This document shows positions 4,706 to 10,956 of a stretch of DNA of 10,956 nucleotides, piece by piece. Every line of letters begins with the position of its first letter. The first letter of the stretch is position 1. The DNA lies in NCBI GenBank assembly GCA_013695505.1, contig JACDAH010000067.1:1-10956 (forward strand), in the 5' to 3' direction. The translations under genes were made by a program, and so were the position numbers. The stretch is from Chloroflexota bacterium. Lineage in GTDB: Bacteria; Chloroflexota; Limnocylindria; Limnocylindrales; CSP1-4. The notes under the pieces are model-generated. The model saw only the letters and a program-made list of their open reading frames with translations. It made no database searches and was not told the DNA's origin.

Positions 4706-7495
4706 ATGGCCACGACCGCCCCGACTTCGCCCGATCGTCCGCATCGCGCCGCGAAGCGCTACATCTACGCCTGGGGCGACGGCACGGCCGAAGGTAGCGG
4801 CGGGATGAAGGACCTGCTCGGCGGAAAGGGGGCAGGGCTGGCCGAGATGACGATCGCCGGCCTCCCGACGCCTCCCGGCTTCACGATCACGACCGAGGCC
4901 TGTAACGACTTCTTCGCGGCCGGCGAGCAGCTTCCAGCCGGTCTCTGGGACGACACGCTCGAGGCGATGCACGAGGTCGAGCAGCGGTCCGGCAAGGGGT
5001 TCGGCGACGCGAAGAACCCGCTCCTCGTCAGCGTCCGGTCCGGTGCCAAGTTCTCGATGCCCGGGATGATGGACACGGTCCTCAACCTCGGGCTGAACGA
5101 GGACACGCTCCAGGGCCTGATCGCGCTGACCGGCAACGAGCGGTTCGGCTGGGACGCCTACCGCCGGTTCATCGCGATGTTCGGGCGGATCGTGATGGAC
5201 GTGAAGGCGGAGCGCTTCGACAGCCCGCTCGAGCACCGCAAGGAGGCCCACGGCGCCGGCGCGAAGGACACGGACCTGACGGTCGACGACCTCAGGGCCC
5301 TCGCCGAGGCGTACAAGACGATCGTCCGCGAGGACACCGGCCGCGACTTCCCGACCGACCCCGGCGAGCAGCTCGATCTCGCGATCAAGGCGGTCTTCGC
5401 GTCGTGGTTCGGGAAGCGCGCCAAGGACTATCGCGACAGCCAGAAGATCGCCCACGACCTCGGCACCGCCGTCAACGTCGTGACGATGGTGTTCGGCAAC
5501 ATGGGCGACGACTCCGGCACCGGCGTCGCGTTCACCCGTGATCCGAACACCGGCGAGCGCGTCCTCTACGGCGAGTACCTCACGAACGCCCAGGGCGAGG
5601 ATGTCGTCGCCGGTGTCCGGACCGCCCCGAAGATCGTTCAGATGGCGACCGACATGCCGGCCGTCTACGACGAGTTCCAGCGGATCGGCCAGCAGCTCGA
5701 GACCCACTACCGCGATGTCCAGGACCTCGAGTTCACCATCGAGCGCGGCAAGCTCTACATGCTCCAGACGCGCTCCGCCAAGCGGACCGCGGCGGCGGCG
5801 GTGAAGATCGCGGTCGACATGGTCGCCGACGGGATGATCTCGAAGGAGGAAGCGGTCGGCCGGATCGAGACGGGCCAGGTCGACCAGCTCCTGCGGGCCC
5901 AGTTCGACCCGAAGGCGCGCCAGGGCGCGGAGCGGATCGCGAAGGGCCTGAACGCGTCGCCGGGCGCCGCGGTCGGCAAGGCCGTCTTCGACGCCGACGT
6001 CGCAGTCGAATGGGTGGGGCGGGGGGAGAAGGTGGTTCTCGTCCGGGTCGAGACCTCGCCCGACGACTTCCATGGGATGGCCGTCGCCCAGGGCATCCTC
6101 ACCGCCCGCGGCGGGGCGACGTCGCATGCCGCGGTCGTCGCGCGCCAGATCGGCAAGCCGTGCGTCGCCGGTTGTGCCGAGCTCCTCGTCGACTATGCAT
6201 CGAGGAGCGCCCGATCGTCCGACAGCGGCCTCAACTTCAAGGAAGGCGACTGGATCAGCGTCGACGGCTCGACGGGCGAGGTCTTCGTCGGGTCCATCCC
6301 GACCGTCGAGGCCCGGTTCGAGGACCAGCCCGAGCTCCAGACCATCCTCGGGTGGGCCGACGGCTTCGCCCGGATGGCCGTCTGGACCAATGCCGACAAG
6401 CCCGAGGAAGCCGAGCAGGCCCGGAGCTACGGCGCCCGCGGGATCGGCCTGTGCCGGACGGAGCACATGTTCCGCGAGGGCGAGCGGCTCGACATCGTGC
6501 GTGGCGCGATCCTCGTCGCGGCCGTCGCCACACGGGCCAAGGCCAAAGCCGAGGCCGGGGGCCAGCCGACGGCCGACGAGCACGCCGCCATCGCGACGTT
6601 CGACCGCGCGATGGCCAAGCTCGAGGTCCTCCAGCAGGGCGACTTCGAGGGCATCTTCAAGGCGATGGACGGGCTGCCCGTCGTCGTCCGGCTGATTGAC
6701 CCGCCGCTCCACGAGTTCCTGCCGAACCTGGAGGAGCAGCTCGTCAAGGTCACCCAGGCGGAGATGAAGGGCGGCGCGTCCGAGGAGGACAGGGAGCTCC
6801 TCGCCACGATCCGCAGCCTCCACGAGCAGAACCCGATGCTCGGGCTGCGCGGGTGCCGGCTCGGGCTGATGATCCCGGACTTCGTGAAGATCCAGACCCG
6901 GGCCATCCTCAACGCCCAGATCGCGGTCAAGAAGGCCGGCGGCAACCCGATCGCGAAGATCATGATCCCGCTCGTCGGCCACGTGAACGAGCTGGCATTC
7001 ACCCGGGCCCTCCTCGAGAAGGAGGCGAGTGCGGTCCGCGAGGCGAACGGCGGGATCGAGGTCGACTACAAGTTCGGGACGATGATCGAGGTCCCGCGCG
7101 GGGCCCTGACCGCCGACGAGATCGCGACCGAGGCCGACTTCTTCAGCTTCGGCACGAACGACCTCACCCAGATGACTTTCGGCTACAGCCGTGACGATGC
7201 CGAGGGCGGCTTCCTGCTCAAGTACGTCGAGGACGGGATCCTGCCGGTGAACCCGTTCCAGACGCTCGACGATGCGGTCGCCGGGTTGATGAAGACCGCC
7301 GCCGACAAGGGCCGAGCGACCAAGCCCGGCCTCGAGCTCGGGATCTGCGGCGAGCACGGCGGCGCCCCGGATTCGATCTGGAAGTGCGAGAAGATCGGAC
7401 TCGATTACGTATCGTGCTCGCCGTTCCGCGTCCCGGTGGCGCGTCTCGCGGCGGCCCAGGCGGCGATGGCCGGCGCCGCCGAACGCGACCGATGA
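4706..7495 (+). CDS. ppdK: pyruvate, phosphate dikinase
   Basis: A 929-aa cytosolic enzyme that interconverts pyruvate + ATP + Pi and PEP + AMP + PPi (EC 2.7.9.1). Domains in order: the ATP-grasp nucleotide-binding domain starts with DLLGGKGAGLAEM (36-48) and includes SVRSGAKFSMPGMMDTVLNL (109-128). The swivelling phosphohistidine domain carries GGATSHAAVVAR (469-480), with catalytic His474 and the neighbouring Thr472 that is the regulated position in plant enzymes. The PEP/pyruvate TIM barrel includes GIGLCRTEHMF (579-589), FSFGTNDLTQMTFGYSRDD (813-831) and the catalytic Cys881 in GICGEHGG (879-886). Length and motifs are complete. The frame is open back to 4538, but ATG 4706 is preferred: GAGGAG lies about 7 nt upstream and homology begins near residue 19. 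The stop overlaps the cupin start as ATGA. Opposite the convergent malic enzyme gene, it suggests PEP production from C4 acids. Confidence 0.97.
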   Translation: MATTAPTSPDRPHRAAKRYIYAWGDGTAEGSGGMKDLLGGKGAGLAEMTIAGLPTPPGFTITTEACNDFFAAGEQLPAGLWDDTLEAMHEVEQRSGKGFGDAKNPLLVSVRSGAKFSMPGMMDTVLNLGLNEDTLQGLIALTGNERFGWDAYRRFIAMFGRIVMDVKAERFDSPLEHRKEAHGAGAKDTDLTVDDLRALAEAYKTIVREDTGRDFPTDPGEQLDLAIKAVFASWFGKRAKDYRDSQKIAHDLGTAVNVVTMVFGNMGDDSGTGVAFTRDPNTGERVLYGEYLTNAQGEDVVAGVRTAPKIVQMATDMPAVYDEFQRIGQQLETHYRDVQDLEFTIERGKLYMLQTRSAKRTAAAAVKIAVDMVADGMISKEEAVGRIETGQVDQLLRAQFDPKARQGAERIAKGLNASPGAAVGKAVFDADVAVEWVGRGEKVVLVRVETSPDDFHGMAVAQGILTARGGATSHAAVVARQIGKPCVAGCAELLVDYASRSARSSDSGLNFKEGDWISVDGSTGEVFVGSIPTVEARFEDQPELQTILGWADGFARMAVWTNADKPEEAEQARSYGARGIGLCRTEHMFREGERLDIVRGAILVAAVATRAKAKAEAGGQPTADEHAAIATFDRAMAKLEVLQQGDFEGIFKAMDGLPVVVRLIDPPLHEFLPNLEEQLVKVTQAEMKGGASEEDRELLATIRSLHEQNPMLGLRGCRLGLMIPDFVKIQTRAILNAQIAVKKAGGNPIAKIMIPLVGHVNELAFTRALLEKEASAVREANGGIEVDYKFGTMIEVPRGALTADEIATEADFFSFGTNDLTQMTFGYSRDDAEGGFLLKYVEDGILPVNPFQTLDDAVAGLMKTAADKGRATKPGLELGICGEHGGAPDSIWKCEKIGLDYVSCSPFRVPVARLAAAQAAMAGAAERDR

Positions 7496-7983
7496 CCGCC
7501 CACGATGCGGACCTAGTCGTTCCGCCGGGGGGCGGCGAACGGGTCAGCCTCTACGGACTCGACATCGTCTACAAGGTCGAAGGGTCCGCAACCGCCGGAG
7601 GGCTGTCGATCGTGGAGCATGAGATCCGACCCGGCGTGCTCGTGAAGCCGCATGTGCACACGCGCGAAGATGAAATCTCGATCGTCCTGGAGGGAGTGAT
7701 CACCGCCCGCATCGGTGATCAGATCGTCGAGGCGGGGGCCGGCGCGTACGTGGTGAAGCCGCGGAATGTTCCCCACGCGATGTGGAACCAGGGGACGGCG
7801 ACCTCACGAGTGGCCGAGATCGTCAGCCCCGCGGGCTTCGAACGATACTTCCGCGAGCTGGCTCCGATCCTCGCGGGCCAGCACGAGGAATCGGTCTATC
7901 GCGGCCTTGCTGACGGCTACGGAATCACCGTCCTCGACGACTGGACCGACGAGATCGAGGCGACATACGGCGTGAAGCTTTGA
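7492..7983 (+). CDS. cupin-domain protein
   Basis: A 163-aa small cupin, probably cytoplasmic. Cupin motif 1 is seen at residues 48-68 (GVLVKPHVHTREDE then IVLEG), with candidate metal ligands H54, H56 and E59 or E61. Motif 2 lies at 84-99 (GAYVVKPRNVPHAMWN), with H95 as the fourth ligand. The complete ligand set suggests a bound divalent metal. Relatives include quercetin-dioxygenase-like proteins, isomerases and sugar-binding proteins, so the reaction is open. The ATG overlaps the PPDK stop (ATGA), implying co-translation and perhaps a linked function, although cupins are not standard PPDK partners. The open frame upstream of 7492 lies inside PPDK and is not used. The C-terminal roughly 50 residues, after the barrel, are probably helical. 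Confidence 0.85.
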   Translation: MTAHDADLVVPPGGGERVSLYGLDIVYKVEGSATAGGLSIVEHEIRPGVLVKPHVHTREDEISIVLEGVITARIGDQIVEAGAGAYVVKPRNVPHAMWNQGTATSRVAEIVSPAGFERYFRELAPILAGQHEESVYRGLADGYGITVLDDWTDEIEATYGVKL

Positions 7984-7996
7984 CGCTGGGCGAGGG

Positions 7997-9736
7997 TCAG
8001 CCGGTCCCGGTCCTGCGGTCCGGGGCGACCTCGTACGGGACGTAGTCCGGCCACCACATCGCGGTGGCCACGGCCGCCTCGAGGTCGACGTCCGGCCCGA
8101 TCCCGGCGAGGCCGCCGTCGCGTGCAGCGCGCGCCACCGCCAGCGCAATCGTCCATGTCACGTGGCGTAGCCGATCGACCGCCGGATACAGTGCGCCGAT
8201 CGCCAGCCGCTCGTCGGCGACCTGGTCGGCCAGCGTCCGGGCCGCGACGAGGAACAACCGGTCGGGCATCGTCCGGGCCTCGGCGACGATCGCTCCGAGC
8301 CCCAGGCCCGGGAACACGAACACGTTGTTGGCCTGGCCGATCGCGTGGCGGCGCCCATCGTGCTCGACCGCCGCGAACGGTGAGCCGGTCGCGACCATCG
8401 CCCGTCCGCCGGACCAGCGCAGGATGTCAGCCGGGATCGCCTCGGACGCGGTCGTTGGGTTCGAGAGGGGCATGACGATCGGGCGCTGGGTTGCCGCCGC
8501 CAGGGTGGCGATCACGGCCTCGTCGAACGTCCCGGGCATGCCCGTCGCGCCGAGGAGGATGGTCGGGCGGAGGACCCGAATCGTGTCGACGAGGCTCGGC
8601 GCCCGATCGCCCTCGAGCGAGAACCCGTCGGCGAGACGTTCGACCGGTCGCGCGACGGCGGCCTTGTCGGCATCGAGGTCGGCGCGCCCGTCATGGACCA
8701 GCCCGCGCGAGTCGACCATGGCGATGGCGGCCGCCGCCTCGTCGGCCGTCGCTCCGTCGTCGACCATTGCCAGCTTGATCAGCCGCGCGATCCCGATCCC
8801 CGCCGCCCCTGCGCCGGCGATGACGATGCGCTGGTCGACGAGCTGGGCGCCGAGGAGGCGCATCGCCGCTAGGATGCCGCCGAGAACGACCGCGGCTGTG
8901 CCCTGGATGTCGTCGTTGAACGAGCACACCCGGTCGCGGTAACGATCCAGGATCCGGAGCGCGTTTTGCTGCTTGAAGTCCTCCCACTGGATGACGCAGC
9001 CCGGCCAGCGCTCCGCGACGCCGGCCACGAAGGCCTCGACGAGAGCGTCGTACGCCGCTCCCCGAAGGCGCGGCTCGCGATGGCCGAGATAGAGCGGATC
9101 GGCGAGGAGGAATGGGTTGTCGGTCCCGACATCGAGCGAGACCGGTAGCGTCAGGACCGGGTGGATCCCTGACGCGGCCGTGTAGAGCGCCAGCTTCCCG
9201 ATCGGGATCGCCATCCCGCCCGCCCCCTGATCGCCGAGGCCGAGAATCCGCTCGTTGTCGGTCACGACGATCAGGCGGACATCCTCGTACGGGCTGTGCC
9301 GGAGGAGCTCCGGGACCCGGTCGACGTCCTCGGGGGTGATCCACAGCCCGCGGGTTCGGCGGATGATGTGACTGAACTCCTGGCAGGCCCGCCCGACGGT
9401 CGGGGTGTAGACGATCGGCAAGAACTCCTCGGCGTGCTCGGACAGCAGCCGGTAGAACAGCGTCGCGTTGCGGTCCTGGAGCGCGGCCAGGCCGATGTAC
9501 TGCTCGAGCGGATCGTCCTTGCGGCGGAGGTGCTCGAGCTCGAGCTCGACCTGCTCGTCGATCGTCAGGACGCGGTCGGGCAGGAGGCCGGTCAGGCCGA
9601 ACGCCAGGCGCTCGTCCTCCGGGAAGGCGAGGTCCTTGGTCAGCAGCCGGGCGCCGAGCAGGGCCGACGAGCGCAGACCGATCCGGGCCGGCCGGCCGGC
9701 GGCGATGTCGTCGAAGGGGTGGGGCAGGGGTCGCAC
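7997..9736 (-). CDS. maeA: NAD-dependent malic enzyme (decarboxylating malate dehydrogenase)
   Basis: A 579-aa enzyme converting malate to pyruvate + CO2 with reduction of NAD(P)+, of the long (about 60 kDa) SfcA/MaeA class shared with mitochondrial enzymes. Active-site residues are visible: Tyr110 in IVYTPTVG (108-115), Lys181 in PIGKLALY (178-185), metal ligands Glu252-Asp253 in QWEDF and Asp276 in the signature [11 protein letters not shown] (272-282). The Rossmann motif is [10 protein letters not shown] (308-317), followed by PLSNPT. NAD preference is assumed from the class rather than read from a residue. The start is taken as GTG 9736, about 10 residues before conserved sequence. There is no Shine-Dalgarno, but TAGACT sits 8 nt upstream, which would suit a leaderless mRNA. 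It converges on the PPDK-cupin pair with 13 bp between stops. With PPDK it links malate to PEP. Confidence 0.95.
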   Translation of the reverse strand: MRPLPHPFDDIAAGRPARIGLRSSALLGARLLTKDLAFPEDERLAFGLTGLLPDRVLTIDEQVELELEHLRRKDDPLEQYIGLAALQDRNATLFYRLLSEHAEEFLPIVYTPTVGRACQEFSHIIRRTRGLWITPEDVDRVPELLRHSPYEDVRLIVVTDNERILGLGDQGAGGMAIPIGKLALYTAASGIHPVLTLPVSLDVGTDNPFLLADPLYLGHREPRLRGAAYDALVEAFVAGVAERWPGCVIQWEDFKQQNALRILDRYRDRVCSFNDDIQGTAAVVLGGILAAMRLLGAQLVDQRIVIAGAGAAGIGIARLIKLAMVDDGATADEAAAAIAMVDSRGLVHDGRADLDADKAAVARPVERLADGFSLEGDRAPSLVDTIRVLRPTILLGATGMPGTFDEAVIATLAAATQRPIVMPLSNPTTASEAIPADILRWSGGRAMVATGSPFAAVEHDGRRHAIGQANNVFVFPGLGLGAIVAEARTMPDRLFLVAARTLADQVADERLAIGALYPAVDRLRHVTWTIALAVARAARDGGLAGIGPDVDLEAAVATAMWWPDYVPYEVAPDRRTGTG

Positions 9737-9744
9737 GTCTGTCG

Positions 9745-9750
9745 AGTCTA
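9745..9750 (-). promoter_or_regulatory. possible -10 element for a leaderless malic enzyme mRNA
   Basis: TAGACT on the minus strand fits the TAnnnT form of the -10 box and ends 8 nt before GTG 9736. That is the spacing expected if transcription starts at the initiation codon. No recognisable -35 is found 16-18 bp upstream, and no Shine-Dalgarno lies between. Confidence 0.3.
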
Positions 9751-9820
9751 GGACGCGGGCGGTGCGGCGGCGCGATGGACCAGGCCGGTCTCTCGCAAGA
9801 ATCCGGCGGATGGACGGCCA

Positions 9821-9990
9821 GCGGCGCGTCGGCGAGGGGCGATCCGGCCGAGCTGAGTGGGCCGCGATCAGGCTGATTGATCAACCCGCCGACGAACGCG
9901 CGTGGCGCGTGGTCGATTCGAGCGGGATCGGCTCGAAGTGCCCGGCGGCCACGCACGTACCTCGCCGATTTGATCAGCCACCGCGATCAA
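9821..9990. repeat. tandem intergenic element, copy 1
   Basis: Begins GCGGCGCGTCGGCGAGGGGC and ends near CCACCGCGATCAA; about 170 bp. Copy 2 lies 188 bp on at the left end and 180 bp on at the right end, the difference being an 8-bp gap near 9901-9918. The stretch 9919-9983 is identical to 10099-10163 over 65 bp. Inside are the palindrome TTGATCAA (9877-9884) and a hairpin TTCGAGC / GCTCGAA (9917-9937, 7-bp stem, 7-nt loop). No coding potential, transposase or target-site duplication was seen. Confidence 0.85.
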
Positions 9991-10008
9991 GGGCCTCACC
10001 CGGCGCCC

Positions 10009-10170
10009 GCGGCGCGTCGGCGATGGGCGATCCGGCCGAGCTGAGTGGGCCGTGATCAGGGTGATTGATCAACCCACGGACGAACGCGTGTGGCGATGCG
10101 AGCGGGATCGGCTCGAAGTGCCCGGCGGCCACGCACGTACCTCGCCGATTTGATCAGCCACCGTAATCAC
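10009..10170. repeat. tandem intergenic element, copy 2
   Basis: A direct, slightly shorter copy of 9821-9990, separated from it by an 18-bp spacer. Differences are scattered substitutions in the left part plus the 8-bp deletion. The palindrome TTGATCAA is kept (10065-10072). The hairpin CGAGC / GCTCG is kept with a shorter 5-bp stem (10099-10115). The concentration of identity in the right 65 bp suggests either constraint there or gene conversion. Confidence 0.85.
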
Positions 10171-10218
10171 GGACCGCGCCCCACGGCGGACGCGGCCCGA
10201 CGGCGGACCGCGCCCCAC
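10171..10218. repeat. short direct repeat next to the tandem element
   Basis: GGACCGCGCCCCAC occurs at 10171-10184 and again at 10205-10218, with a period of 34 bp. The DNA between is also GC-rich and similar in style (CGGCGGACGCGGCCCGACGG). It abuts the right end of tandem copy 2, so it may be part of the same unstable region. Confidence 0.55.
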
Positions 10219-10320
10219 ACGGTGCACTGCGCGCCGAGGGATCGCGCCGCGTGATAACGCGTCGGTTCTCGGGGTCGGCCCGTGCTCGTTGGTCACGAAC
10301 CGATATCCCCGACGATCGGC

Positions 10321-10333
10321 GGCGCCGAGCGCC
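10321..10333 (-). terminator. possible hairpin after the alcohol dehydrogenase gene
   Basis: GGCGC-CGA-GCGCC forms a perfect 5-bp stem with a 3-nt loop starting two bases past the adh stop codon. No T-tract follows. It is one of three G/C hairpins placed directly after minus-strand stop codons in this window. Confidence 0.25.
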
Positions 10334-10335
10334 CG

Positions 10336-10956
10336 TCAGTCCGCGCCGAACTCCACGATCGTGCGGACACCCTCCCCGCGGCGCATCGCCGCGAACGCAT
10401 CCTCGATCCCGTCAAGGTCGGTCCGGCCGGTGACGAGCCGCTCGGCGGGTAGCCGGCCGGCAAGGTGGAGGGCGGCGTAGCGCGGGAAGTCGACCGCCGG
10501 ATCGGCGGAGCCGTAGTTGGAGCCCAGGATCCGCCGTCCGCCGTCGACGAACGGGAATGGCTCGAACGATGCCCGGATCCCGAACGGTGTCATCCCGACG
10601 AGGACCGCGGTGCCGCCGGTCGGCAGGCAGGCGATCGCGGTCTCGATCGTCGCCGGCAGCCCGATCGCCTCGAAGCAGGTGTCGGGCCCGCCGTCGGTCA
10701 GGTCGCGGATCGCGGCCATCGTCTCCGCCGCGTCCGGACCGGCGACCACGCCGTCGGTCGCGCCCATCGAGCGCGCCAGGTCGAGCTTGGCGGGAACCCG
10801 GTCGATCGCGACGATCCGGGCCGCGCCGGCGAGGGCTGCGCCCATGACGCACGACAGCCCGACTCCACCGAGCCCGATCACGACGACCGACGACCCCGGC
10901 CGGACCTCGGCCGTCTTCGTCGCCGCGCCGACCCCGGTCGTGACGCAGCACCCGAT
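10336..10956 (-). CDS. zinc-type (MDR) alcohol dehydrogenase, C-terminal part
   Basis: The gene runs off the right edge; 206 residues plus the stop are present and the N-terminal catalytic zinc domain is missing. The visible part starts within the catalytic domain at GCCVTTGVGAATKTA, typical of class III/NDMA-type zinc alcohol dehydrogenases. It then enters the Rossmann fold with VVVIGLGGVGL and the basic-acidic switch RIVAIDRVPAKLDLARSMGA, where Asp after the second strand favours NAD+. Later family features are FEAIGLPATIETAIACLPTGG and the closing GEGVRTIVEF. The reaction would be alcohol or S-hydroxymethyl-thiol oxidation to aldehyde/thioester, but substrate residues are outside the window. 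Bases 10954-10956 are the first complete codon. An NDMA-dependent or mycothiol-type enzyme is possible. The family is secure, the subfamily not. Confidence 0.9.
   Translation of the reverse strand: MGCCVTTGVGAATKTAEVRPGSSVVVIGLGGVGLSCVMGAALAGAARIVAIDRVPAKLDLARSMGATDGVVAGPDAAETMAAIRDLTDGGPDTCFEAIGLPATIETAIACLPTGGTAVLVGMTPFGIRASFEPFPFVDGGRRILGSNYGSADPAVDFPRYAALHLAGRLPAERLVTGRTDLDGIEDAFAAMRRGEGVRTIVEFGAD

Larger units (their letters stand above)
9737..10335. other. 599-bp gene-free region with duplicated element
   Basis: The region between malE-type and adh genes contains no frame I would call a gene. Plus- and minus-strand frames that cross it are continuations of shadows. It holds the upstream promoter region of the malic enzyme, two tandem copies of a roughly 165-bp element (9821-9990 and 10009-10170), a short 14-bp direct repeat downstream, and a hairpin next to the adh stop codon. 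Confidence 0.6.

Noticed and set aside
4866..5900. PPDK regulatory or active-site anomaly
   Set aside because: All catalytic motifs, including His474 and Cys881, are present. The GGAP variant in place of GGDP after the Cys motif is a minor change and not evidence of inactivation.
4661..7357. An 898-codon open frame on the strand opposite PPDK
   Set aside because: It mirrors PPDK codons. High third-position GC removes stops from the antisense frame, and the translation is Leu/Asp/Arg-biased with no family motif.
8691..9956. A 421-codon minus-strand frame overlapping malic enzyme
   Set aside because: Out-of-frame shadow of malic enzyme, made of Arg/Pro/Gly-rich sequence, running into the repeat region.
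9821..10170. CRISPR array
   Set aside because: Only two long, diverged copies separated by 18 bp, with no short regular repeats and no cas genes.

Overview
This is GC-rich bacterial DNA (roughly two thirds G+C by eye) with tightly packed genes, GTG/TTG starts and ATGA-type stop/start overlaps. No rRNA, tRNA, CRISPR array or intact mobile element is visible. The long PPDK, the NAD-type malic enzyme and the DUF1326/DUF2182 pair would fit a soil or freshwater Chloroflexota (Limnocylindria-like) or Actinomycetota genome. The sequence alone does not settle which.

Layout. (1) 31-2538, minus strand: a compact four-gene operon in the order DUF1326 cysteine-rich protein, DUF2182 membrane protein, TetR-family regulator, NTF2-like (lumazine-binding-type) protein. 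Two copies of a 16-bp palindrome, TCGGTC-N4-GACCGA, lie 18 bp apart just upstream of the first gene. They sit beside a perfect TTGACA -35 box and are the obvious operators for the TetR protein. (2) 2831-3259, minus: a DUF6869-like gene whose best start (GTG with a strong Shine-Dalgarno) is followed by an in-frame amber codon 16. It is either a young pseudogene, a gene restarted from a downstream TTG, or a sequence error. (3) 3450-4310, minus: a ferredoxin-NADP reductase-type flavoprotein, divergent from (4) 4706-7495, plus: pyruvate phosphate dikinase, which is translationally coupled to a small cupin protein (7492-7983). (5) 7997-9736, minus: NAD-type malic enzyme, converging on the PPDK-cupin pair with 13 bp between stop codons. 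(6) 9737-10335: a gene-free region holding two diverged tandem copies of a roughly 165-bp element. (7) 10336 to the window end, minus: the C-terminal part of a zinc-type alcohol dehydrogenase that runs off the edge.

Metabolic reading: malic enzyme (malate to pyruvate) next to PPDK (pyruvate to PEP) gives a C4-acid-to-PEP route, with a flavin reductase nearby for reducing power. The DUF1326/DUF2182/TetR/NTF2 operon is the least understood part. Its conserved cysteines suggest metal or thiol chemistry, and its regulator suggests a small-molecule inducer. It and the repeated intergenic element are the best candidates for something undescribed.
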